This document shows, piece by piece, positions 1 through 7,385 of a stretch of DNA of 26,375 bases. How positions within the stretch are numbered: position 1 is the first letter of the stretch; each line of letters starts with the position of its first letter. The stretch covers positions 1-26,375 of the IMG/VR virus record IMGVR_UViG_3300042691_039013. One strand, given 5' to 3'. Below the pieces are notes generated by a model. It ran no database searches and was not told the DNA's origin. It saw only the letters and a list, made by a program, of their open reading frames with translations. The DNA comes from a virus. The position numbers were made by a program, and so were the translations under genes.

Positions 1-214
1 CCATTTTTGCGATCTTCTTTACGGTTTTTTCGACTTTCCCTGTAATAGTTGAATCGCTTTTTCTACTTGCCCCTGCAACAAGGGTAATATTTTCTTGACT
101 TTTATTAATAATTGAGTCAAATTTTGTATCTGTTTCATTTTCTACGATTTTTTCTGTTTTATCAGAACCGCAACCAATTAATAATAAAAACAATAATGTG
201 TATATTAGTTTCAT
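1..214 (-). CDS. Small lipoprotein, C-terminus beyond window edge
   Basis: The reading frame starts with ATG at 214 and stays open to the window edge, so about 71 codons are seen. It begins with a lysine, a run of hydrophobic residues and the lipobox LLIGC, a type II signal peptide; the protein should be lipidated on the Cys and held in a membrane. The rest is polar and rich in Ser, Thr, Lys and Glu. Its ATG lies one base after the stop codon of the upstream gene at 216-518, so the two are co-transcribed and probably translationally coupled. A membrane-anchored coiled-coil protein followed by a lipoprotein resembles an inner/outer spanin pair used in phage lysis, but no sequence identity to known spanins is claimed. 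Confidence 0.7.
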   Translation of the reverse strand, partial: MKLIYTLLFLLLIGCGSDKTEKIVENETDTKFDSIINKSQENITLVAGASRKSDSTITGKVEKTVKKIAKM

Positions 215-215
215 A

Positions 216-518
216 TTATTTAATTTTTCCAAGTTCTTGTAATACGTTTATTTTTGATGCCAATGCGGCGGAGGTACTATCTGACTTACGAAGTTGGTCA
301 GTTAGAAGATTTAATTTACCCTCTAAAAGTTCAATTTTTGAATTTTGTCTTTCTTGAATACTTGTATTTGACATTTTAATATCAACATAAAGGTATCCAA
401 CTGCAATAATACAAATGAACATTAACCCTTTAACGGGGTCTTTAGAGAATTCTTTGAAGGAAATTGGAGGTTTAACCGCACCAGCTACGGTTTCAGCTGT
501 AGATTTAGCTCTAGCCAT
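216..518 (-). CDS. Single-pass membrane protein with coiled coil (possible inner spanin)
   Basis: 100-residue protein. Residues 1-30 are polar with several Lys; residues about 31-47 form one hydrophobic segment (LMFICIIAVGYLYV); the rest is a charged heptad-like region containing LLEGKLNLLTDQL, which predicts a coiled coil. A membrane anchor plus an extended helix followed at once by a lipoprotein gene fits a spanin pair or another envelope-spanning complex. No enzymatic motif is seen. The function is inferred only from topology and gene order. Confidence 0.7.
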   Translation of the reverse strand: MARAKSTAETVAGAVKPPISFKEFSKDPVKGLMFICIIAVGYLYVDIKMSNTSIQERQNSKIELLEGKLNLLTDQLRKSDSTSAALASKINVLQELGKIK

Positions 519-589
519 TTTTCATTAGGTTTTTAGGATTTATTTTCATTAATAAATATTCAAAACCCTAAAAAAGACTTTACAAAAAA

Positions 590-832
590 TTATATTTTTT
601 TATAATTGAACTTTTTTGAAATTTCTGTGTTGAAAAATTTACCTTGGGATTCCGACATCCTAAACTTGGTGTAAACAGAATGAGGGACATCTTCATATTC
701 ATATGTGGCTCCATTTTTAAATTCTGCCAACATTTTTTTTGTTTCCGTATCATATTCGGTTCTGACTAAATTAGAAGACTGAATCTCATTTATTATTTTA
801 GTACCTTTGATTTCTTCTTTTATTATTCCCAT
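590..832 (-). CDS. KTSC-domain protein
   Basis: 80 residues. The part from residue 18 on (SSNLVRTEYDTETKKMLAEF, then NGATYEYEDVP and FNTEISKKF) matches the pattern of the KTSC family (Lys-Thr-Ser-Cys domain), a small beta-rich domain common in phages and bacteria. Here the family's serine/cysteine position near the end is not obvious. The molecular role of KTSC proteins is poorly known; some occur beside lysyl-tRNA synthetase-like or RNA-related genes. It is transcribed away from the plus-strand gene at 887 from an AT-rich intergenic region. Confidence 0.75.
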   Translation of the reverse strand: MGIIKEEIKGTKIINEIQSSNLVRTEYDTETKKMLAEFKNGATYEYEDVPHSVYTKFRMSESQGKFFNTEISKKFNYKKI

Positions 833-867
833 AGTTTTTTATTAAAAATAATAACCCATCTTAAAAA

Positions 868-875
868 TATAAATA
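868..875 (+). promoter_or_regulatory. TATAAATA/ATATTTAT promoter-like element
   Basis: TATAAATATTTATC begins 19 bases before the ATG at 887. The same AATATTTAT core precedes several other genes in the window (5886-5893, 7357-7371, about 14258 and about 14745, all close to start codons). The 8-mer equals the T4 late promoter consensus, but that equivalence is only a suggestion. Confidence 0.45.
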
Positions 876-886
876 TTTATCTAAGT

Positions 887-1375
887 ATGGTTAATGTTAA
901 AACTCTTTTTAAAGTTTTTGATAAATACGGCGGATATCCAAATCCAAGATTACAGGAAATATGTAAATATTCCGGGTTTGATTGTGAGGAATTACTTCCA
1001 AGTATGGTAGAAGAATTTGGTTATGAAAAAACTAAAGAAATAATTTCTGAGGGGTTACGAAAAGATTTCAATAATAAAAAATTAAGGATTGAAATTGATA
1101 CTCGTTTCGGTGAAGGGTTTTTAGAAATAATTTACATAAGTTCCAAACTCGTGAAAACAAAAGACGGCCCTGAATTTCATTTAGAATATTCTTATGGTAA
1201 TAGTAAAATTCCGACAATAGATAATGAAACTGAAGAAGAAGAGTTCAAAAAAATTGAAGATGTTATATATGACAATCCTTACGAAGGAATTGAAGAAGAT
1301 ACCGAACAATGGGTTATAACACCACATTTTTATGAAAATTATGGGTTTGTACCGATCTATAAACTCACAAATTAA
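887..1375 (+). CDS. Hypothetical acidic protein
   Basis: 162 residues, start ATG at 887 just after a TATAAATA-type element. The protein has an N-terminal helical half (residues 1-65, with KVFDKYGGYPNP) and an acidic stretch NETEEEEFKKIEDV near residues 112-125. No signal peptide, membrane segment or catalytic motif is visible and I do not recognise the family. It is one of few plus-strand genes in the first 2 kb and ends at a bidirectional terminator shared with the convergent Hsp20 gene. Confidence 0.7.
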   Translation: MVNVKTLFKVFDKYGGYPNPRLQEICKYSGFDCEELLPSMVEEFGYEKTKEIISEGLRKDFNNKKLRIEIDTRFGEGFLEIIYISSKLVKTKDGPEFHLEYSYGNSKIPTIDNETEEEEFKKIEDVIYDNPYEGIEEDTEQWVITPHFYENYGFVPIYKLTN

Positions 1376-1401
1376 AAAACCCGTCTAATCCGACGGGTTT
1401 T
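1376..1401. terminator. Bidirectional intrinsic terminator
   Basis: AAACCCGTC at 1377-1385 pairs with GACGGGTTT at 1392-1400 around a TAATCC loop, with an A-rich 5' flank and T-rich 3' flank. It lies between the stop codons of two convergent genes (1375 on plus, 1406 on minus) and so can end both transcripts. Confidence 0.85.
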
Positions 1402-1405
1402 GATT

Positions 1406-1792
1406 TTAAAGAAGGGAGATTCTTTTCTTTGGTTCCGGTTTTTTTAGATTCGGAACGAAGAGTGTAAGAATTCCGTCCTCAACTGTAGCTTCTAATAGAG
1501 AAGAGTCGTATCCCTCACCAATTCTGAATCTGTGAGAAATAGTCTTAGTTTTTTCTTCACCTTCAACTTTATAATTTCTTTTTCCTTCAATTTCAATAAC
1601 ACCATTCTCAAATTCTACTTTGAGATTAGTCTTATTGAAACCTGGTACTTCAAAAAAGCAGTAAGCACCATCTTTTGTGTAATTTACTTCATACTCATTT
1701 GAAGGGACTTCTTGTAAACGAGTTCTAACATTTACCGGATTATATCCGAAGAAGAAAGAGTCAATTAAGTTTTCAAAATTTCTGTTTCTCAT
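1406..1792 (-). CDS. Small heat shock protein, Hsp20/alpha-crystallin family
   Basis: 128 residues, the usual length for bacterial Hsp20. After a short N-terminal arm (FENLIDSFFFGYNP) comes an alpha-crystallin domain at about residues 35-120, with FFEVPGFNKTNLKVEFENGVIEIEG laid out as in the family (shown here in parts: EVPGF, KTNLKVEFENG, IEIEG) and later DGILTLFVP, close to the conserved GVLTI/xxP strand. Hsp20 proteins are ATP-independent holdases that keep unfolding proteins soluble. The gene is divergent from a Clp ATPase gene; together they look like a small phage proteostasis module. The upstream region holds two palindromes that could control one or both. Confidence 0.92.
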   Translation of the reverse strand: MRNRNFENLIDSFFFGYNPVNVRTRLQEVPSNEYEVNYTKDGAYCFFEVPGFNKTNLKVEFENGVIEIEGKRNYKVEGEEKTKTISHRFRIGEGYDSSLLEATVEDGILTLFVPNLKKPEPKKRISLL

Positions 1793-1870
1793 AATTTTTT
1801 TTTGTTTTTTATAAATTTATTTTTTATTTTCATATAAGTCAACTAAATTTGTGCCGTATCATAATACTAT

Positions 1871-1901
1871 GACATTATGTCCTATATAACGACAAATTGT
1901 C
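1871..1901. promoter_or_regulatory. Two tandem 11-bp palindromes between Hsp20 and Clp genes
   Basis: GACATTATGTC (1871-1881) and GACAAATTGTC (1891-1901) are both perfect inverted repeats of the form GACAWWWTGTC. Their centres are exactly 20 bp apart, about two helical turns, so dimers on both sites would sit on the same DNA face. They lie in the divergent intergenic region, 53-83 bp before the Clp start codon. This is the arrangement of an operator pair; the regulator is unknown and is not CIRCE/HrcA. Confidence 0.6.
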
Positions 1902-1953
1902 AATATTGTATTTTTAGAATAAATTTTGTATCGTTAATAAAAACAAATGTTGT

Positions 1954-3975
1954 ATGACAGAATCAATGGATAATGAAAACAAGAGGGAGTCAAAAAAAAC
2001 AATTGACTCCAAAACACCCGCGTTAGATAACTTCAGTAGAGATCTAATTAAATTAGCGGAAGAAGGTAAATTAGACCCCGTAGTTGGGAGAGATAAGGAA
2101 ATTTTGAGGATTGCTCAGATCTTATCAAGAAGAAAGAAAAACAACCCCATTATTATTGGTGAACCGGGTTGTGGTAAAACGGCCATCGCTGAAGGATTGG
2201 CAATGAGAATTTATGAAGGGAACTGTCCAAGAAATTTATCTGACAAAAGAATTCTGTCTTTGGATATGACCTCTATTGTTGCGGGAACAAAATATAGAGG
2301 ACAATTTGAAGAAAGGATGAAAGTTATCATTGAGGAGCTTCAAGACAACCCTGATATTATTGTATTCATTGATGAAATTCACACCATCGTAGGTGCGGGT
2401 AATTCTTCAGGATCATTAGATGCATCAAACATCTTCAAACCTGCTCTTGCTAGAGGAGAAATTCAATGTATTGGAGCAACTACTTTGGATGAATATCGTA
2501 AGAATTTTGAAAAGGATGGTGCTCTTGAAAGAAGATTCCAAAAAGTCATTGTTGATGGGGCATCTAAAGAAGAAACATTGGAAATTCTGAGAAATCTTAA
2601 AAGTAGATATGAAACTTTTCACAAAGTAAGTTTTAACGAAGAGGTCTTAAACGCTTGTGTGAATTTGGCGGAAAGATATATCACAGATAGAGAGTTTCCG
2701 GACAAAGCAATTGATATTTTGGACGAAGTTGGAGCAAGAAGTCAGGTAGATATTAAACTTCCTGAAGTAATTGAAGAATTAAAACAAAAAGCTGCCGAAA
2801 TTAAACTTCAAAAGATTGAAGTTGTTAAAAAACAAAAATTTGAAGAAGCCGCAGAACTCAGAGACAAAGAAAGAAAGGTTCTTCTTAAATTAGACGAAGA
2901 AAAAAAGAAGTTTGATAACGAATTGATTGAGAAAAAAAGAGAAGTATTACTTGATCTAGTTTATGATGTTGTTTCAAATATGACAAAGATCCCAGTTTCT
3001 AAACTTACTTCTGATGATACTCAAGCTCTTGTAAATTTAGAAAATTTACTTAATAGTAAAGTAATTGGTCAATCTGAAGCCGTTAAAAGAATTGCAAAAT
3101 CAATCAGAAGAAATAGATTGGGAATCAAAGATCCTAACAGACCTATTGGTTCATTCATCTTCTTGGGTTCAACCGGTGTTGGTAAAACATACTTAGCAAA
3201 ACAACTTGCAAAAGAAGTGTTTGGTAGTGAAGACAATCTAATCAGAGTTGATATGTCCGAATACCAAGAGAAACATACAGTATCCAAACTTATCGGGGCA
3301 CCTCCCGGATACGTGGGATATGATGAGGGTGGTCAATTAACTGAACAAGTTAAAAACAAACCTTACTCGGTGATCTTATTTGATGAGATTGAAAAGGCGA
3401 ACAAAGATATCTTCGGATCACTTCTTCAAGTGTTGGATGATGGTCATATGACCGATGGTTTGGGAAGAAAAATCAACTTCAAAAACTGTATCATCATTAT
3501 GACTTCCAATCTTGGTGTGAAGAAAATGCAAGATTTCGGAGCTGGTGTCGGATTCACAAATGCAAATAATGTATTTGCAAACGAAGAACTCAGAAAAGAA
3601 ACTCTTCAGAAAGAACTTAAAAAATTCTTCTCTCCGGAGTTCTTAAACAGAATTGATGACATTGTTGTATTCGGAACTTTGAAACAAGAAGATGTTAGTA
3701 AGATCGTTACGATTGAATTACAGAAATTAAATAAGAGATTGGAAGGAATGAAATATTTGATCTCATTTGATGAGTCAATTGAGAAAATGATCTCCAAAGT
3801 AGGTTTCGATGAAATGTATGGAGCCCGTCCGTTAAAGAGAGCAATTCAAGATAAAGTTGAGGATTTTATCTCCGAAGAAGTTCTAAAAGGAAATGTAAAA
3901 GAAGGTGTCAAGTATACCTTGAAAACTGAAGATGGGGAAACCATACAAATGACAAAAACAAAAAAGGGAAGTTAA
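1954..3975 (+). CDS. ClpC/ClpE-like AAA+ unfoldase lacking the N-domain
   Basis: 673 residues with both AAA+ modules of a class I Clp ATPase. D1: Walker A GEPGCGKT (residues 69-76), Walker B IVFIDEIH (near 136), GATTLDEYRK. Linker: a UVR-like motif KFEEAAELRDKE at about 294-305, as in ClpC/ClpE, not the long ClpB coiled coil. D2: Walker A GSTGVGKT (405-412), Walker B VILFDEIEKA (about 473), EFLNRID and a C-terminal GARPLKRAI sensor-2 region. A VGF tripeptide at 532-534 sits where ClpC binds ClpP. Cellular ClpC proteins are about 150 residues longer because of the Clp-N substrate domain, which is absent here. Inference: it could feed chosen substrates to host ClpP. It is divergent from Hsp20. 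Confidence 0.93.
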   Translation: MTESMDNENKRESKKTIDSKTPALDNFSRDLIKLAEEGKLDPVVGRDKEILRIAQILSRRKKNNPIIIGEPGCGKTAIAEGLAMRIYEGNCPRNLSDKRILSLDMTSIVAGTKYRGQFEERMKVIIEELQDNPDIIVFIDEIHTIVGAGNSSGSLDASNIFKPALARGEIQCIGATTLDEYRKNFEKDGALERRFQKVIVDGASKEETLEILRNLKSRYETFHKVSFNEEVLNACVNLAERYITDREFPDKAIDILDEVGARSQVDIKLPEVIEELKQKAAEIKLQKIEVVKKQKFEEAAELRDKERKVLLKLDEEKKKFDNELIEKKREVLLDLVYDVVSNMTKIPVSKLTSDDTQALVNLENLLNSKVIGQSEAVKRIAKSIRRNRLGIKDPNRPIGSFIFLGSTGVGKTYLAKQLAKEVFGSEDNLIRVDMSEYQEKHTVSKLIGAPPGYVGYDEGGQLTEQVKNKPYSVILFDEIEKANKDIFGSLLQVLDDGHMTDGLGRKINFKNCIIIMTSNLGVKKMQDFGAGVGFTNANNVFANEELRKETLQKELKKFFSPEFLNRIDDIVVFGTLKQEDVSKIVTIELQKLNKRLEGMKYLISFDESIEKMISKVGFDEMYGARPLKRAIQDKVEDFISEEVLKGNVKEGVKYTLKTEDGETIQMTKTKKGS

Positions 3976-3990
3976 ACTTCCCTTTTTTTT
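3961..3990. terminator. Bidirectional terminator overlapping Clp stop codon
   Basis: GGGAAGT (3966-3972) pairs with ACTTCCC (3976-3982) and the TAA stop codon forms the loop. An A-run precedes and eight T follow, so it can stop both this gene and the convergent peptidase gene. Confidence 0.85.
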
Positions 3991-3991
3991 A

Positions 3992-4819
3992 TTACCAATA
4001 TTTAAATCTTTCTGATTTTTCTGTTGTTTTGAAATATTTTTTATATCCCAAAGATTCAATGATTTTTCTACCCATTTCAACCCCATTCATAGTGTCTTCA
4101 ACAACAACATATTCATTTTCTGTGTGGTAGTCATAATAACCAATTGAGAAGTTAATACAGGCAAAATCAAACTTAGTTTTGAGTGCGTATACATCTGTAT
4201 AAGGATGTGTCATGTATTGTTGTTTATTATTCATACCTTCCACCAAAACTTTGTCACATTTTTCAAAAAACTCACTCTCTTTTTCAAATAACTTAGCTCC
4301 AAAACAAGTTTCAGTCACCATCCAATTTTCAGGTGCATCAAACTGAATAACATAACCAACATTTGAGAAAAATCTATCATCGGCCTTTCTTGATCCGTGA
4401 CAACCTGTTTCTTCAGATACAAAAAACGCGGCTTTTAGATAAGGGAGTTCTTTTAGTAGTTTCAAACAGGCAAATACACCACATTTATCATCTCCACCTA
4501 TCCCGGTTGGTTTACCTTCATCGTTATAAGCCTTGAGTGATAATTTCAACTCGCCTGAGGTGTTTGGTTTCATTTCCTCTCTGATATTGATGGTGTCAAT
4601 ATTGTGGACGGTGTCAGTGTGTGCAACAACACAGGGGAAATAAAAATCTGTTTGGGACTCTTTTTCTTGTTTGATGGCATAAACGTTCATGTGTTCATCA
4701 ACGTAGTGTTCAATTTTCTCATTCCTTAACCAATCAACAATATATTGAACCATCCTTTCCTCCTGATATGTTTTGGTGGGAACAGAAAGGACTTCTTTTA
4801 AGAATTGTAAATCTTGCAT
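3992..4819 (-). CDS. M20/M42-type zinc peptidase
   Basis: About 275 residues from the chosen start (MQDLQFLKEV). Metal-site motifs in family order are visible: VVAHTDTVHN (His and Asp), GIGGDDKCG (bridging Asp), VSEETGCHGS (catalytic Glu-Glu) and a final histidine in YYDYHTENEY. This fits di-zinc aminopeptidases of the M20/M42 (PepT-like) clan, which trim short peptides. It lacks the full dimerisation domain of large M20 enzymes. An ATG further up at 4843 would sit inside the promoter element CAAAGATA, so the start at 4819 is preferred. Inference: together with the Clp ATPase it may recycle peptides. Confidence 0.82.
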   Translation of the reverse strand: MQDLQFLKEVLSVPTKTYQEERMVQYIVDWLRNEKIEHYVDEHMNVYAIKQEKESQTDFYFPCVVAHTDTVHNIDTINIREEMKPNTSGELKLSLKAYNDEGKPTGIGGDDKCGVFACLKLLKELPYLKAAFFVSEETGCHGSRKADDRFFSNVGYVIQFDAPENWMVTETCFGAKLFEKESEFFEKCDKVLVEGMNNKQQYMTHPYTDVYALKTKFDFACINFSIGYYDYHTENEYVVVEDTMNGVEMGRKIIESLGYKKYFKTTEKSERFKYW

Positions 4820-4832
4820 AATAAAATTTTTA

Positions 4833-4840
4833 CAAAGATA
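4833..4840 (-). promoter_or_regulatory. Bacteroidota-type -7 element (TATCTTTG)
   Basis: On the minus strand this reads TATCTTTG, matching TAnnTTTG. It lies 13 bases before the peptidase ATG, giving a very short leader. A clear TTTG box 20 bp upstream is not present. Confidence 0.5.
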
Positions 4841-4861
4841 CAAAAAAAAGTGGAAAAAAAA

Positions 4862-5875
4862 CTAAAAAAGTTCCGGTTGATATAAAAATAGAAGAAATCT
4901 TTCTAAATCCATGTTAATATCGTCAGTAATTTGATTAGTTCCCTTCTTTTTATATGCAAAATTAATATCCAAGGTTTTGAGAGATACAAAATTTATTTTG
5001 AACATTATGTGATCATTTTTGGGTAGATCATACCATGTGCCATACTTAAATTTTTTTAGTCTATCTGTTATTTCCCTGTATTCATCAATATGTTCGGCAT
5101 CTTCTTCAATTTTTTCTTTAATTTCTTCAAGTTTTCCCTTCACATAATTTTTGAAATATTTTTTATCAAAATGCCTCCAATATTGTTCCATAGCAATATC
5201 AAATAAATCATCTTCCGCCAAATCATTATCTTTGGATATTTGTCTGAGTAATTGTTTCAAACTCCAATCATATTTTCCGTGTGACTTATAAAGAGAAATT
5301 AAATTTTTAACACTAGTTGTGTAAGTTTTAAAACAAAGATTTTTTGCCGAGCTATGAAATATATTGAATCTAAAAAAAACATTACAATATTCATCATATG
5401 CAAAGTTAGATATCACCTCTTTCATCGCATCATCTGTCATTGTTTGGTATTCACCTATAATATCATCAACTTGACGTTCAAAGTTATCGTGTAAAAATTT
5501 TGAGATTTTACCAAAATCTACTGATGTGGGATCGTGAGGAAAACCAAGCATATTTACTATTTCCATAACCCTATCAATGTTTTCCTGATCTAAACCTTCG
5601 ACCATATATCCCTCATCCCAATCTTCCCGGGATCTCCAATCATCATACATAAAAGATCCTGTATATCCATAATAAGCACCAATAGCCTCTTTAAGATAAT
5701 AGTATTCATTTGAACCATCTCCAACTAAAATCTCAATATAATCATCAGTATCAAAATCTAACTTAACAAGGCCATTAGTTTTTACAATTTTAATATTTGG
5801 GTCTTCTATTTCTTCGGCAGAAATTACTCCATTTGTAAAATCCACCAATTGTTGATATAAATTACTTTTTGACAT
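4862..5875 (-). CDS. Hypothetical acidic protein
   Basis: 337 residues, rich in Asp, Glu, Tyr and Lys. The first 120 residues are mixed (DFDTDDYIEILVGDGS, YYYLKEAIGAYYGY), the rest mainly helical with a charged region LEEIKEKIEEDAEH near residue 250. No signal peptide, membrane segment or catalytic motif was recognised. It starts 10 bases after a TATAAATATTTATC element and is followed, 40 bases downstream, by the peptidase gene, so they may form one transcript although the peptidase has its own promoter-like box. Confidence 0.75.
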   Translation of the reverse strand: MSKSNLYQQLVDFTNGVISAEEIEDPNIKIVKTNGLVKLDFDTDDYIEILVGDGSNEYYYLKEAIGAYYGYTGSFMYDDWRSREDWDEGYMVEGLDQENIDRVMEIVNMLGFPHDPTSVDFGKISKFLHDNFERQVDDIIGEYQTMTDDAMKEVISNFAYDEYCNVFFRFNIFHSSAKNLCFKTYTTSVKNLISLYKSHGKYDWSLKQLLRQISKDNDLAEDDLFDIAMEQYWRHFDKKYFKNYVKGKLEEIKEKIEEDAEHIDEYREITDRLKKFKYGTWYDLPKNDHIMFKINFVSLKTLDINFAYKKKGTNQITDDINMDLERFLLFLYQPELF

Positions 5876-5899
5876 ATCAGATAAATATTTATATCTTTG
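5868..5899 (+). promoter_or_regulatory. Promoter for tmRNA, TTTG-N20-TATCTTTG
   Basis: TTTG at 5868-5871 and TATCTTTG at 5892-5899 are 20 bases apart, an exact fit to the Bacteroidota housekeeping promoter. The tmRNA 5' end at 5920 follows by 20 bases. The same DNA carries a TATAAATA element (5886-5893) for the divergent minus-strand gene, so the two promoters overlap. Confidence 0.7.
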
Positions 5900-5919
5900 T
5901 AATGTTCTTTGAAATTATT

Positions 5920-6322
5920 GGGGGTGTCCGGCATTGATTGGCGTTTGTATGGCAAATGGGCACGTAGTCGCATATCATCTACGACTTTAATAATCGGTGG
6001 TAAATTCTAAACGGCAACGTATTAGACAAAATGGCTCTCGCTGGTCTTATCAGAGAAGAGTCTGCAGTTATCGCTTAATTGAGTTACTGCTTTCGGGTCG
6101 GTTCACATATAACCTAGGAACAGAAGTGATCAAGGTGTAACACCACCATAAGAGTGTTGGAGCACATCGGACGGCTCTTGAAAATCCGGTTCGGGGATTT
6201 TTGGAAGTAATTATCTCAATCTGTAACTTCCTATTTGTCAGTTGAGAACCAATTGACTAAACGTGTAGTCCATTTGAAATATGGCGAACAAGACAGGGGT
6301 TCGACTCCCCTCACCTCCACCA
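5920..6322 (+). ncRNA. ssrA: tmRNA (ssrA) with long atypical tag
   Basis: The ends form the tRNA-like domain: GGGGGTG (5920-5926) pairs with CACCTCC (6312-6318), including the G3-U pair seen in bacterial tmRNAs, followed by A and an encoded CCA. The T arm reads GGGGTTCGACTCCCC. Resumption is placed at GGC 6013-6015: this is 93 bases from the 5' end (about 90 in E. coli) and the preceding AATTCTAAAC resembles the AATTTAAGT before GGC in Bacteroidota tmRNAs. The frame then runs 21 codons to TAA at 6076 and ends EESAVIA, instead of the usual 10 or so codons ending ALAA. The role is rescue of stalled ribosomes and tagging for proteolysis. A TAGTCGCA at 5965 also resembles an E. coli resume site but sits in a likely hairpin only 50 bases in. 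Confidence 0.93.
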
Positions 6323-6389
6323 CTTGACTCTTTTGAAGAGTTATGATATATTTATAAACAGAAATAAAATAAAAATTAAAAAAACAGAC

Positions 6390-6539
6390 ATGAAAAAAGT
6401 AATCTTAGCGTTAAGTGTAATTTCTTTCTTGGTTTCTTGTGAACCTAAAGGTGAAACTACTACTGAAACAACAGTTGATTCAACTGCAGTTGACAGCACT
6501 CAAGTTGTTGACAGTGTGAAAGTAGATTCTACAAAGTAA
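6390..6539 (+). CDS. Small lipoprotein
   Basis: 49 residues from the ATG at 6390. MKKVILALSVISFLVSC is a textbook lipoprotein signal with lipobox LVSC at residues 14-17. The mature part is a low-complexity Thr/Val/Asp/Ser tail (repeats of VDSTxVDS). An upstream in-frame ATG at 6324 would overlap the tmRNA and lacks a signal peptide, so it is rejected. It follows the tmRNA by 68 bases and ends in its own terminator. No enzymatic role is suggested; surface or superinfection roles are possible but unsupported. Confidence 0.8.
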   Translation: MKKVILALSVISFLVSCEPKGETTTETTVDSTAVDSTQVVDSVKVDSTK

Positions 6540-6559
6540 TTTTGTTAGACACACACCAA

Positions 6560-6589
6560 AAAAAATCCCCTCTAAATGAGGGGTTTTTT
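6560..6589. terminator. Bidirectional intrinsic terminator
   Basis: CCCCTC (6567-6572) pairs with GAGGGG (6578-6583) around TAAAT, with five A before and six T after. It separates the convergent genes ending at 6539 (plus) and 6594 (minus). Confidence 0.88.
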
Positions 6590-6593
6590 ATTT

Positions 6594-7319
6594 TTATAAA
6601 TTTAGTATTATACCCAACCAATCCAAAAAATTGAATTTACTTGAATTTATATCCAACCAAAATTTTACGTCTTTACCCAAATATTCGGTATTCAATATTT
6701 TTTCTAACAATTTATCTTCTTCAGTATTTGAAGAATTACTACTAGAGGAATTAGATGTTGAAGAACTTGAGGTTGAAGAAGTAGTATTACTTGTTGAAGA
6801 TGATGTATTAGTGGATATTGGATCTGCGGTTGAACTACTGGTTGAATATGTGTCAATAATCCATTTAATTAGTTCTTCCATTTTTTTCATGTTACCACTT
6901 ATGTCTGCGGCTTTACCTATAACTTTTTGTCCTCCGTAATCACCACTACGTTTGAATTGAATGTTATCAAAATTTTTATAATGATGACTATCATCAGCAT
7001 GAACCCAATCAACTTTACCGGTTTTGTCTTTATTTCCTAAATAAGGGTTTTCGGCAACATAAAGTCCTAATGATAGAGCCTTCTCCATAATTTCAATAGC
7101 GACTTGCTTATCATCAAATGAAACATGTAAATGGTCGTGATGTTTTTTCCATGTTATTCCCTTTCTTTTTTTACCCTGATCATAACCGAAACCTATTTTA
7201 CCTCCTGGCCCTGTTACCGGATTAAATACTAATTCGTCAACACCTCTAATATCTTCACCTTCATTGATATTTGTGATTTGCTTGAATCTTAAAATTTCCT
7301 CTGATAATTTTCTTTTCAT
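6594..7319 (-). CDS. Putative metal-binding protein, M15-like motifs, Ser-rich linker
   Basis: 241 residues. HHDHLHVSF (residues 60-68) resembles the second metal-binding histidine motif of M15 (D-Ala-D-Ala carboxypeptidase/endolysin) peptidases. Further on, HADDSHHY (107-114) and GKAADI (135-140) resemble the first M15 motif (SxHxxGxAxD) but with a long insertion and in the opposite order to normal M15 enzymes. A Ser/Thr/Asn-rich low-complexity linker (about 157-200) leads to a 35-residue hydrophobic/aromatic C-terminus (KFWLDINSS...FLDWLGIILNL). A cell-wall enzyme or virion-associated protein is plausible; catalytic activity is uncertain. The N-terminus MKRKLSEEILRFKQI resembles that of the protein at 13404. 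Confidence 0.68.
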   Translation of the reverse strand: MKRKLSEEILRFKQITNINEGEDIRGVDELVFNPVTGPGGKIGFGYDQGKKRKGITWKKHHDHLHVSFDDKQVAIEIMEKALSLGLYVAENPYLGNKDKTGKVDWVHADDSHHYKNFDNIQFKRSGDYGGQKVIGKAADISGNMKKMEELIKWIIDTYSTSSSTADPISTNTSSSTSNTTSSTSSSSTSNSSSSNSSNTEEDKLLEKILNTEYLGKDVKFWLDINSSKFNFLDWLGIILNL

Positions 7320-7356
7320 TTTCTGAATATAAAAAAAGCAATTAACTTTATTTCAT

Positions 7357-7371
7357 AAATATTTATAAATT
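7357..7371. promoter_or_regulatory. Shared AAATATTTATAAATT element between divergent genes
   Basis: This near-palindromic AT block reads TATAAATA toward the minus-strand gene at 7319 and TATAAATT toward the plus-strand gene at 7386. It is the same motif as at 868 and 5886 and may drive both genes. Confidence 0.4.
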
Positions 7372-7385
7372 AGAAAAAAGTAATA

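Noticed and set aside
2833-2880. ClpB-type middle coiled coil in the Clp ATPase
   Set aside because: The linker is short and carries a UVR-like motif as in ClpC/ClpE, so a ClpB disaggregase is unlikely.
5965-5990. TAGTCGCA followed by five codons and TAATAA in the tmRNA, like the E. coli resume site
   Set aside because: It lies only 50 bases from the 5' end instead of about 90, and CGTAG/CTACG here form a hairpin. The GGC site at 6013 fits position and Bacteroidota context better.
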